Origin: Silene conica
Taxonomy: Eukaryota > Streptophyta > Magnoliopsida > Caryophyllales > Caryophyllaceae
Reading direction: 5' to 3'
DNA length: 64,000 nt
NCBI GenBank assembly: GCA_029255685.2
Contig: CM055316.2
Location: 75,018,861-75,082,860 of the forward strand
The translations under genes were made by a program, and so were the position numbers. This document shows, piece after piece, positions 14,590 to 25,269 of this stretch (within the stretch, counting starts at the first letter, position 1; the number at the start of each line of letters is the position of its first letter). The notes beneath the pieces are model-generated. The model was not told where the DNA came from, searched no databases, and saw nothing but the letters and a program-made list of their open reading frames with translations.

Positions 14590-15897
14590 TAACTTACAAA
14601 ATTTTTATATATAGTATAGTATTACCTAAAACTAAAGTTTTTAACGTCACTCAAAAGTAACAGTATAAGTTAATCTCTTTGTTCAAGAATAACTATTTTT
14701 CTTATGTTCACACAACATTTAGTGCGAAGGGACTTAAAAATCTCTTATGATCATCTAAATTAATTAACACATTATACCTAAATTGTTCTTCATATATGAC
14801 ATGGGACATCTGGCTATCTCGGTCATAAATTTGGGTGGCTATTGAAAAGAACTTATTTTTTTAACATGTTAATATACATCTTCTCACAAGTCACAACCTT
14901 ACTTCAAAACAAATAGCCAATAATAGGAATATTAACAATAGTTAACCAATGCTCTTGGTCTAGTGGAGTCTCGGGTTCCCTCAAAACATCCAAAGATGGA
15001 CTAGAAGGTCCTGGGAGTCTCCCTAGATAATTAGACTTGACCACATGTCTTCCAGTGAAAGGTAACCCTATGGATTAGGAGTAACCCGTGGATTGAACTT
15101 ACCGGTACGTAGTGATTAGCATGATATTGTTGCGTGCCCGGGATCAAACCTCCTCATTATCAAAAGGAAAAAAAACAATAATTGAGCCTCAAGCCCTCAC
15201 CTATCAGAATCCCTTAAGAAAAATCCCTTAAAAAAACCTCCTCAACTATTGTCACGACTCACGGGCTCAAATCCTGACGACATCAAAATCCCTTAGGAAA
15301 AAAAAAACTAACCAATCTCTATCATACTGGAGGTCTTCTTTCTACCGTTGGTGCCTTTGTGACATAATTTTGTGACAATTTCCCACATTAAGGGCCTCCA
15401 GATTTTGAAGTTTTGCCTCTTCGATCTTCATTCACCCACTAACAGAAAAAACGGCGTGGCGCTGTTTATTATTCCGAATATGTTTATCAACTAGATTCGC
15501 GAGTCTCTGAATTTATGTGCCTTTTCTGCCTGAAGTTACGCTTACTTAAAACCGTCTTTATTAGCTTAACACATACGGAGTATTCATTATAACAATCATC
15601 AATTGAGCCAGATACAAGATATTAGGCCGTCTTAAATGAGATTTTGCTCACATAAAGTCGCGCAGACCTCAGGTAGTCTACAAATACCAGCAAATCAATC
15701 GTAGCGACATAATTAAACATAGTTGGATGAAAATTGTGATACTAGTGTCATTTCAGCAATGAAGATACTGTTGAAATTTGAAGGTGTGATCAAAGGTAGA
15801 GGTGGCCTTGTTCTATTTCCAATCATCTCATGTGGACTCTTCTACTTGTACCTCAAGAAGAACCATCGTCGTCGTCTGTCACCTAGCCCCACCTTAC
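14590..15897 (+). repeat. Segmental duplication, downstream copy (B), upstream region
   Basis: This is collinear with 10145-12759 but lacks the Helitron. The site is intact at 14841-14842. It leads into the intact ACS-like gene. Roughly 15310-15668 has no match in copy A, and copy A's tRNA-bearing stretch has no match here, so one or both copies changed after duplication. Confidence 0.75.
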
Positions 15898-17785
15898 CCC
15901 TTGAGCTTGTTACCATTTCTTCCCTGGCTCATGGAATTTCTGACTGTACTGATTTGTCTGAATTCGGGTTTGACATGGCCAAAAGCGACCCTTACGACAA
16001 GGATTATAATCCTAATGGGATAATGCAACTCGGTGTGGCCGATAATTTGGTAGGTTAATGGCATGTTAGTAAATATACTTTCTGTTCTTAAATTTATGCA
16101 GACAGGGTTTGATTAGCGCAGAATGTCTCGCGCTAAAACCTTTTACAAGCTGAACTAGCTGACATTACGTACTTTATCGTCCATGCGTGTCGTTCTGCAG
16201 CTTTGTTCAGATTTAATTGATCAATGGGTTGTGCGAAATTGGAACCATTCGATTGGAAACAATGATGAAGGGCTTAAGGGGATAGTTCCTTACCAACCAT
16301 TGGATGGATTAATGGACTTGAAAATGGTAATTTTTACAGTTTTACTAACCACGTCAGTCGCGTATAGTTCTTAGATGTGAAGGGAATTCATTCAGTTTGA
16401 CTGACTGTTCTAACCGCACCGTTGGTGTCTTGCATTTGCAGGCAATTTCAAATTTCATGTCTAAGGTCATGGGCAACATTGCAATTGATCCATTACAACT
16501 CGTATTGACGAGTGGCGCAACTCCTGCAATTGAAATTCTTGCCTTCTGTCTCGGTAACCCTGGTGATGCATTTCTTATCCCGACACCATACTACTCTGGG
16601 TAGGTACATCATTTTCTTATTATACCGGATTTTCCGATGAATGGTATTTGTGAGACTGTTCTAAACAGATGAAAATTTAACAGAAGGTCCACATTTCATT
16701 TTCAATCAATGGTTTAGGCCGTCCAAGATAATCCCAAACTTTGAACCGTTTATTTTGATTCTGAGTTAATAGCTTATCCGTCAGCAAGAAACTGAAATCG
16801 GAATAAGTGTTTAAAAGTTGGGATTGTTTGGGAAATGCACCGAACATAGAACTATTCCTGAGCATTTCCTAAAAACAATGCTCAGTCGATAAAATTTACT
16901 TGGGTTGACATGGAAATCGACAGTTTTGACAGGGATCTAGTGCGTACAGGAGTGTCGCTGATACCTGTACATTCTCGTAGCTCGGACAACTTCACATTAA
17001 GCATCGCTGCCCTCACGCAAGTATACAATAAGGCCATAAATCAAGGTTCAAAAGTTCGCGGAATCCTTCTCTCAAACCCTTCAAATCCCATAGGCAATTT
17101 GTTACCTAAGAAAACACTGCAAAGTCTGTTAGATTTTGCCAGGGAGAAGAACATTCACATTGTTTCTGATGAAATTTTTGCCGGGTCAGTTCATGGGAAT
17201 GCCGAATTCATAAGCATGGCAGAAATCGTCAAGGAAAATGAGATTGACAAGAATCAGGTTCATATCATATATGGGATATCCAAAGACCTGTCACTTGCAG
17301 GTTTTCGAGTTGGATCAATTTATAGTTTTAATGAGAATGTATTAAAAGCTGCTAAAAGGATGACCAGGTTTTGCTCAATTTCTACCCCAACTCAGAGATT
17401 GTTAGTTACAATGCTTTCGGATGAAGTATTTATCAAGGAGTATATGGAGACTTATAAAAAGAGACTTAAGATGATGAACAGCCTGTTGGTTGATGCTCTG
17501 GCACAGGTCGGGATACGATGTTGTAAGAGTGATGCCGGGTTGTTCTGTTGGGCCGACATGAGCGCGCTAATTAATCCCGACAACCCAAAGGAAATGGAAT
17601 TATGGGATAGAATGATGAGAGTAGGGAAGTTGTTTATACTACCTGGTTCAGACTTTCATTGCATTGAGCCTGGCTGGTTCAGATGTTGTTTTGGTGCATT
17701 GTCCAAAAATGATGTTCCTTTGGTTATAGAGAGGATACTAAGAGTTCGTGACAAATCAACATCTAGTCAATGTATAGAAATATAA
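15759..17785 (+). CDS. ACS10/ACS12-like PLP-dependent aminotransferase (copy B), 4 exons
   Basis: Exons 15759-16049, 16201-16326, 16442-16599 and 16924-17785 join in frame into 478 residues, all with GT-AG introns. The start resembles ACS12-type proteins: MKILLKFEGVIKGRGGL, a hydrophobic stretch (about 15-30), then KKNHRRR, suggesting an N-terminal membrane anchor. The aminotransferase class I/II domain follows. Visible landmarks are TSGATPA (PLP phosphate region), [30 protein letters not shown] (PLP-binding Lys at about 312) and GWFRCCF (substrate carboxylate Arg). The usual ACS segment LAEN is LADN here. Arabidopsis ACS10 and ACS12 act as amino acid transaminases rather than ACC synthases, so ethylene synthesis is unlikely. 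Odd point: the Tyr expected in SDEIY is Phe (residue 277). The last exon is uninterrupted, whereas copy C splits it. Confidence 0.9.
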
Positions 17786-18812
17786 TTGTATTGAATTTGT
17801 TATAGTTAAAGTCCCGGTTATGGAGGTAGATGTTTTTAATTGAGACATAATGATCCCGGAAATCAACTTTTTCATCCTCAACTTTCTTGAAGGTGACAGA
17901 ACAAATCTTTACTCTTCCTAAAATCTAGAAACCAACAAGCCCTTTGATCCCTTCTTACAGGTAATACTTGTTAGGTTTAATCGTACGTGTTAGGTTTTTC
18001 GCCCGTTTAAGTAAATCAAACAAACTTCTTCGCAATATTTATTCTAATCAAACAAATCTTCACTCTTCCTGCGACCACATGAAGACTATTGTTTGCAACA
18101 AACCACTAGACCAACTAAAGTCGAGTGATAATCTTGCTACTATTTATTAATTGTTCTTGAAATTTTACCCCGGGCCCTGGCCCGTCAAGCCCGGGCGTAG
18201 CTTCGCCTTTGTCCCCAAATGTAACACCAACCTGAAGCCTTTACTAACGACCCTCAACCTATGAAGATGCTACCATCTATCGGTTCCCGAGGTAGAATAT
18301 AAAAGAAAGACAAGAAACCTTTATTAAAAAATTATTAGTGTCGATACAACATATCTCAAAAAATTATAAGGCTGTAATTTTCAAAAAGGTGATTTTAATA
18401 AACAATTTTCTCTAGAATTTATTTACAATTTTCATATTGAAATTCGAAAATTAAATTTACAATAATATTCCTATTAGAATTAGAAAATAATTAATTATCT
18501 ACAATTTTTCTATTATAACTAGAAAATTAATTTTAATATTTGTACCCGTAGTATTTTAAATTTATTAAGTTTTTCTAACTTATCTATTAAAATTAGACGA
18601 TTGTTACTTAATATTTTTATTTATATAAATATGAAAACTTTAATAACGTGAGAAATAAAGTTAATGATTTGTTATGAAAAAAATAGAGGGAATAATGACA
18701 ATAAAACAAAAGAAAATTATGATATAAGAATTTAAAACTTATGCACAACCGATTAAGAAAAATTAACGATTTTGTTTAAAAGAAAATGGTGGTATTAATA
18801 ACATAAAGACAA
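17786..18812. other. Intergenic between copy B and the TRIM
   Basis: AT-rich flank with a small GC-rich palindromic patch near 18170-18200 (CCCGGGCCC, GCCCGGGC). No gene or RNA is recognised. Confidence 0.5.
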
Positions 18813-19954
18813 TGTTAGGCCGAGTAGGCCTTATTATTCCGCTCCTTATATTTACCAATCTATGGTATTCCGCTATCATAATTACCAATTTCTTGTATTG
18901 ACAAATCCATTGTATTTGGCTGAGTTGATTCATTGTAAAAGCCAAATACTTTGATGTATAAATAGTTTGGTGATTGAAAATAATAAACAACCATTCATTC
19001 TATCAAAACACAATTCCGTCTCAACTATCTTAACATGGTATCAGAGCCTCACGCTCTTGAGGCTTAAAATACAAAACTCCGCTGCCCTGCCGGTGGGTCG
19101 ATAATGTAGAAAAACACCCACCGGCGGGATTCGATTCTTGACTATATACTTATAATTTAATTTTTAATTACACCAAAAAAAAAACTAAATAAAAAACGGT
19201 ACATGCTGCCTTTTGTTTGCTGAGAAAATTAAGCAAATTATGTCTGGTTTGTGCCATGTATTGAGAAGCATTCAATTACTCATTCAAAACCATAAAAGTG
19301 AATAAAAAGAGGAAATTTATTCTTTCTAGGTCTTCAAATTTGATCAAGGTGGTACAAAATGACTGGCGAGTTACGCAATCATAATCACCATGATGGTGGT
19401 CCAAATTTGTTTGGAGTTCGAAAAACTTAGCGTTCTCCAAATATTGAAATTGACGGATAATTTTCCGTTTTGCTAAAATTTGTTTAGGTCCCATTAGTGT
19501 TCCTAACAAATTATTTGATATTCGACAAGTCCGAAAAGCTTAACGTTCTTGTTCGAAGAAATTTTCAAGCGAGTCTTATACTCGTTCCTTTACTACCTTG
19601 TGAAGATGAGAAAAATTATGAAGGAAATTGAGATGAAGAAATGAAGATTTTTTTTTTATTGGTTATGTTTTTCTTATAATTCTCCAATCGTAAAGTTCTT
19701 ACTATATACTGTCTTTACGATTGCGGGAGGGTGTTAGGCCGAGTAGGCCTTATTATTCCGCTCCTTGTATTTACCAATCTATGGTATTCCGCTATCATAA
19801 TTACCAATTTCTTGTATTGACAAATCCATTGTATTTGGCTGAGTTGATTCATTGTAAAAGCCAAATACTTGGATGTATAAATAGTTTGGTGATTGAAAAT
19901 AATAAACAACCATTCATTCTATCAAAACACAATTCCGTCTCAACTATCTTAACA
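18813..19954 (+). mobile_element. Complete TRIM (LTR retrotransposon in miniature)
   Basis: Two nearly identical 223-bp LTRs (18813-19035 and 19732-19954) start TGTTAGGCCGAG and end TTAACA. Directly after the first LTR, TGGTATCAGAGC matches the 3' end of plant initiator tRNA-Met (primer binding site). GCGGGAGGG precedes the second LTR as the polypurine tract. A 5-bp target duplication GACAA flanks the element (18808-18812 and 19955-19959). The internal 696 bp lack gag-pol, so it must move in trans. High LTR similarity suggests recent insertion. Confidence 0.94.
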
Positions 19955-19959
19955 GACAA

Positions 19960-20222
19960 TAAAATAAAAGGAGAAAATGATACCAAAAAAACTCATATAC
20001 AATAGACATCTTTGATTCAAGCTTAAACAAGAGAAATCATATACTTCGTATTACCATTACTTAGTTTTTACAAAAACTTAGTTTTTACAAAAACTTAATT
20101 AGGTTCACTACCTTTCATTATTACATAAAATAATGACATAAGAAGTTCTTAATAACCTATGTTTGATTTTTTTTGTTAAAGTATGTAAACTGCAACAAAG
20201 ATAAATAGTTATTATTAAGTTA
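19960..20222. other. Intergenic between the TRIM and a Helitron
   Basis: AT-rich, with a small internal repeat (TTAGTTTTTACAAAAAC twice near 20060-20095). No gene is seen. Confidence 0.5.
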
Positions 20223-20808
20223 TCTAATCTATATAAATTCTGAAACATTTATCAGTCTCTGGTTGCGCCACATCATACATCCAACTTCTAATTTTCTTTT
20301 TTTTTCTTAATTCACTCAGGTGGGTCCCGCACAATAACTTATGATTTCCCTGCACAATAACCGCCTAATATTCTACGTATTCCAAATAAATGTCTAAAAT
20401 CGTAGATTACGAAACATTACGCACATTTTTATATACATCAATTAATTAGAAATAGATGTTGTGATAATTAGACCACAATTTATTTAGATGATTAAAATAT
20501 TATAATTAATAACAATTTACAACAATAATAAACCGAACATACAAAATTTGAAACATTATTAAAATATTTTTTGCGTGATTAATTGATTATTAATAAAAGT
20601 ATACATTATTAGACGTATGTTCATTTAATTTTTATTTTACACACACATTTTTTTTAAAAAGTACGACAAAGATGAAAATCATAATTGTCTGAAATATATT
20701 AACGTAAATTTAATTCATCTAAAAAGGAAAACAAAAAGAGTAAACAATTATTATAATAACAAACTTTAAAACAGCATACCCGTGCAATTTGCACGGGTTT
20801 AAAACTAG
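20223..20808 (+). mobile_element. Short non-autonomous Helitron, plus orientation
   Basis: It starts TCTAATCTATATAAATTC after host A. It ends with a 10-bp-stem hairpin (ACCCGTGCAA / TTGCACGGGT), then TTAAAACTAG before host T. Length is 586 bp with no ORF. A nearly identical copy lies inverted at 23615-24199. Confidence 0.9.
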
Positions 20809-21297
20809 TTGTATTTGAAACGTAAAACATATATTTTGCTTCTTTTTTCTTCTTTTTTTTTTTTTTTCCGAAGAAACATTACAAGCAAGATAAGCATATG
20901 GTAAATATTATTTTGCATGCCTTTTTTTATTTATAATTTTTAATAATAATATTTGTACTTTTTTAGAATTTGATTGTTTCATTATAGAAATTTAATTCTC
21001 TTTGAATATGAGATAAGAAATACATTAAAGAATTTATCTTAAAAGTGACGCAAAATCCTAGAAAGAGTTATGTATAAAAGATGGATAAATCGTGTTTATT
21101 GATTTCGTACATGTACCCTAGGTTAATTTTATAGCCTGAAATATTTGATTTGGTTATAAATTTCTATGGCTAATTTATATATTTCCTTAATTTTTTTTAG
21201 ATAAAGTAAGTATTATTGAACAAATATCAAGTGAGTTATAAAGATAATAATTTTAGTTTCTAATAAAATTGATTATAAAAAAAGATACTTCCTCCGT

Positions 21298-21570
21298 TCA
21301 AATCCAAAGTGCATATATACTTTTTGCACAAATATTAAGAAAGATGTTAAAAAATTATTAAAAGTACAATTGGAAGTGTGTATGATATTTTTTTATTAAT
21401 TTAAATATGAGATGGTTGGTTAAAAGTGGGCCATTTAGTAGTATTTTGCGTAAATAATTAGTTATCACAAGGATAATTTACTAATTTTTTTGACTTTATT
21501 AACAAAGTGGTAATTTGGATATGAACGGATTAAAATGAAATAGGTGTAGGTTGGATTTGAATGGAGGAAG
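21298..21570. mobile_element. Stowaway-like MITE, second copy
   Basis: It runs from CTTCCTCCGTTCAAATCC to GGATTTGAATGGAGGAAG, with TA on both sides. It is the same family as 6358-6629 and 61839-62122. Confidence 0.82.
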
Positions 21571-21894
21571 TATATTTTATATTAATAATATAAAAAAGAA
21601 AAATGATTTTTTTGTTGAAGTTAACCAAAATGATAACATATACAAATATTAAAATTTATGAATTCTAAATAAAACTGACCAATCCTCCATAATAAAAAAA
21701 ATATTGATTAGACTTGAATTACGCAAACTAAAATTACTCAAACTAATAAACCTATTACCGTACGATCGAAAATTTCTAAACGTGGCTTTTATTAGATTAA
21801 CGTAGCATAAATTACGTAGATCCAATTCTCGTACTCTTCCACAAGCAAATAAGACAGAATCATCAATGATGTGTGTTTTATCAGTAGTTCTCCT

Positions 21895-22105
21895 GTACGA
21901 CGGTCTCATCCGTATTTTTTTACAAAATGTGACCATTTTGTGGTAAAATGTGACTACTTTTTGATAAAAAGTGACCACTTCTGAAAAATAGGTCATTTTT
22001 TGAGTAAAAAGTTGGTCACTATTTACTCAAAAGTGGTCACTATTTATCACAATGTGGTCACTTTCTAATTGGTCGCACGTGCGACGGTCTTATACAAGTT
22101 TTTGT
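21895..22105. repeat. Repeat block of GTGACCA(C/T)TTTT words
   Basis: At least eight diverged direct and inverted copies of a word like AAAGTGACCACTTTT lie between GACGGTCTCATCCG and GCGACGGTCTTATACAAG. These outer words occur in MITE-type repeats elsewhere in the window. It is probably a MITE relic, but clean ends were not found. Confidence 0.5.
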
Positions 22106-22237
22106 GGTGTTTTATAATATTACTCGAGATTGATGCACGCACGAAAGAAAGTGTTTGTTCAGTTATTAATCAACAACAAGCAAGCCTAAATAGTTGGATA
22201 AGTCGCGATTTTTTAATGCATGCATAAATTAATATTA

Positions 22238-23597
22238 GAGTAAATTAATAATTACTTCCTTCAATATATCACTTTTCAAAATTAACTCCCTTATAAAAAC
22301 TTTTTAATTTTTTACCCCCAATAAATGCACTCTGATCAAAATTTGCTCCCAAACTGATAATTCGGTGAAAATGTGTTCTTTATGACCGTTTTGCCCCTGT
22401 TTTAATATTTTTGACTAAAGACAAGTTGTGGTCTTCATCTTCTACCTACCAACAAAATCATATACTATTTGTCTTCATCTTCTACCTGCCAACGAAATCA
22501 TATACTATTTGGAGGAGGAGACCTGCAACGCAACAAACCAGATTTTGCCTCTCCCAACCATTGATCTCTATCAAAACTAAATAAAATTCCTCCTCACAAT
22601 TGATTCAAGATATTGCAACACAATATTCGTCTAATATAAACCCTTTTTTTGGGTTTATTTTGACAATTTTATGGATTCGAAATCCTAATTTCTGGGCTTG
22701 AAACTTCCAAATCTGGGTTCAAAACCCTAATTTATTGTTGTATAACCCTAATTTGTGTGCTTTAAACTCTAATTTTTGGGTTTATTTATGTGTTTTAATG
22801 TCTAATTTCTGAGTTTAAAACCCCAAATCTGGGTTTAAAATCTCAAAATTACAATAAAAAATCTAATTTCTGGGTTTGATTGTGTGGTGTGTTTTCGATT
22901 TTAAAGTATAGATCATTAGTTTAATCACACATTCGAAAGAGAGAGGTATGCTGGGTTTTGAAGTATAAACCATTTCCTTTCATAATTTGCAGTCTCACGA
23001 TGTTATGAGTCCATTTCATCCTTTGCCATGGTGACACCATAGTCCCACTTCCACCATTGTTGTTGTTTTCAGCTTTTCTCTTCAAACTATATGATGAACT
23101 GTGTTCCTGATCATTTGGTTAATTGGTTCATCTTCATCACTATTGGCGACTTAGGTGGCCTGAACTTTGCCATTCTGAGACAGGTTCGATTTTGGGTTAG
23201 GATTTGGGTTGGATGATGGGTAGTTCGGTTGTCTCATTGAAAGTTGAGTTTGTTGTTGATCAATTTGTTGTTGTTGGGGAAAACTCATAATTTGAGGGTG
23301 ATTTTGCCATTTTGGAGTGGATTTTGAGTTTGTATGAAGATGAATGTATGAAGATGAATGTATAGAAGATGAAGATAATGTAGGAGGAAAAAATAAGAGG
23401 GTAGAAGGGCAAATTCGTCCAAAAAATACAATTAAGTTAAGAATATTCGATTTTTGACGGAATATGCTCCCTGTGTGTCAGTTTGGGAGCAAATTTTGAT
23501 CAGATTACATTTTTTGGGGGTAAAAAATTAAAAAGTTTTCATAAGGGACTTAATTTTGAAAAGTCGTATATTGAGGGGAGTTTTCGTTAATTTACTC
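22238..23597. mobile_element. Non-autonomous MULE, Pack-MULE-like
   Basis: This 1,360-bp element has inverted terminal repeats of about 120 bp (left end GAGTAAATTAA, right end TTAATTTACTC). A perfect 9-bp target duplication, TTAATATTA, flanks it (22229-22237 and 23598-23606), which is diagnostic of Mutator-like elements. The inside is more GC-rich and, on the minus strand, carries what looks like a captured host gene piece (listed separately). No MURA transposase is present. Confidence 0.93.
22922..23310 (-). pseudogene. Captured gene fragment inside the MULE, trihelix-factor-like
   Basis: On the minus strand one piece reads a Gln-rich stretch (FPQQQQIDQQQTQLSMRQPN, ending NLSQNGKV). After a frame change come SDEDEP and then an in-frame block LKRKAENNNNGGSGT, VSPWQRMKWT and IVRLQIM. 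This order (Gln-rich head, acidic SDDDEP-like patch, KRK, SPWQRMKWTD-MVRLLI) resembles the start of plant trihelix proteins related to HRA1/ASIL. The fragment is broken by stops and lacks the rest of the domain. The assignment is from remembered motifs and needs a database search. Confidence 0.55.
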
Positions 23598-23614
23598 TTA
23601 ATATTATTAGTACA

Positions 23615-24199
23615 CTAGTTTTAAACCCGTGCAAATTGCACGGGTATGCTGTTTTAAAGTTTGTTATTATAATAATTGCTTACTCGTTTTGTTTTCCTTT
23701 TTAGATGAATTAAATTTACGTTAATATATTTCAGACAATTATGATTTTCATATTTGTCGTACTTTTTTTTAAAAAATGTGTCTGTAAAATAAAAATTAAA
23801 TGAACATACGTCTGATAATGGATACTTTTATTAATAATCAATTAATCACGCAAAAAATGTTTTAATAATGTTTCAAATTTTGTATGTTCGGTTTATTATT
23901 GTTGTAAATTGTTATTAATTATAATATTTTAATCATCTAAATAAATTGTGGTCTAATTATAACAACATCTATTTCTAATTAATTGATGTATATAAAAATG
24001 TGCGTAATGTTTTGTAATCTACGATTTTAGACATTTATTTGGAATACGTAGAATATTAGGCGGTTATTGTGCAGGGAAATCATAAGTTATTGTGCGGGAC
24101 CCACCTGAGTAAATTAAAAAAAAAAAAAAAATCGAAGTTGGATGTATGACGTGGCGCAACCACAACCTGATAAATGTTTCAGAATTTATATAGATTAGA
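23615..24199 (-). mobile_element. Short non-autonomous Helitron, inverted copy
   Basis: This is the reverse-complement counterpart of 20223-20808: CTAG at 23615-23618 after host A, the same hairpin, and a 5' end ending ...GATTAGA before host T at 24200. It is 585 bp with few differences. The pair forms a long inverted repeat around 2.8 kb containing the Pack-MULE-like element. Confidence 0.9.
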
Positions 24200-24252
24200 T
24201 GTCATGTTTATTAGTACGTGTCAACTGTAATATATTTAGTGCACACTATTGG

Positions 24253-24733
24253 TGTTAACGAGTCGAGTTGAGCCCGAGCTTGATCATGCTCGGCTTGTGA
24301 TCATAAAGTAAAATTTGAGTTCAAGCTGATTTCGAGCTTACCCGAGTTTAAAAAAATTGCTCGTTATGCTCGCAAGGTTTAACGCGAATACGTGATCCCG
24401 AGCCAAACTCGAGCTCAACTTAATCCTATATATAATTGTTGAATTTTCGTTTTTTTCCTTTCTCAATATGTTCAATAACATGGCTCGGAAGTTTTTATAT
24501 AAATATTGGAAAATCAACGAGATATTTTTTATGTGTAATATACAAGTACTTTTTGTAAAATATGAGTAATATCTTATCCAATTATATAGCTTCGAGCCGC
24601 TCACGAGCTTTTCGAGTCGAGCCAACGTTAGCAGTTCGGTTTGACTCATTAAGCTCTCAAACCGAGCACACACGAGCCAAGCTTTGACCAAGCCGAGCTC
24701 AAGTTGCTCGCAAGCTGTCGCGTCTCATTAACA
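24253..24733. mobile_element. MITE-like inverted-repeat element rich in CTCGAGC words
   Basis: The ends GTTAACGAGTCGAG and GTCTCATTAAC are inverted to each other. The outer 100 bp on each side are full of GAGCTCG/CTCGAGC words that can fold back. The middle is AT-rich. No target duplication was established. Confidence 0.5.
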
Positions 24734-25269
24734 ACCTCTATACACATCGAATAAATCTCTAAATATAAATTATAATAGCTTACAAATCACGTACACCAGT
24801 ATTGGCAGTATATGTCTTTTCTTGTCCATATTGTATTGTATGGATGGAAAATTATTATATATAATATATTATATGTCTACTATGGCATCCAATTCAAGCA
24901 AACATTGTTAATTTGTTACTTGTATTATAAGTCTTGACACAACATTAGCATTTAACAGGCTGTTATCTCCAACAATAATGTGATAATATCATTTATAAAT
25001 ACAATAAGTCTCTCATGCATATCCGTTAAAAGCTTACGACGGGTTAAAGAATATTCATGTAGTTGGATAAAACAAAACAAAATGCTACTCTCTTGACACT
25101 CTAATTTTGTCTTATCTATGCACATGGATAACATTTACTCCATCACAAGCTTTCGACTGATATACACATCAGAATTTGCGTTATAAATAAGAGTCCTAAG
25201 TGTGTAATTAGTAGATACAAAAACAAAATTATTTATGGGATTGATAGATCATTAAAAGTTGCTACAAAA
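24734..25269. promoter_or_regulatory. Upstream region of ACS-like copy C
   Basis: Non-coding DNA directly 5' of the copy C gene. ATAAATAAG near 25182 could be a TATA-type element about 85 bp before the ATG. Otherwise nothing distinctive was recognised, and it does not resemble the region upstream of copies A and B. Confidence 0.35.

Noticed and set aside
19276..19509. 77-codon minus-strand ORF in the TRIM
   Set aside because: No gag, pol or host similarity was recognised. TRIM interiors are normally non-coding.
20775..20808. Hairpin CCCGTGCAATTTGCACGGG considered as a bacterial-type terminator
   Set aside because: It sits 10-12 bp before CTAG at a Helitron 3' end and recurs as such. The genome is a plant.
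21649..21996. 115-codon minus-strand ORF
   Set aside because: The repetitive VVTFYQK-type sequence comes from the GTGACCA repeat block. It is not a protein gene.
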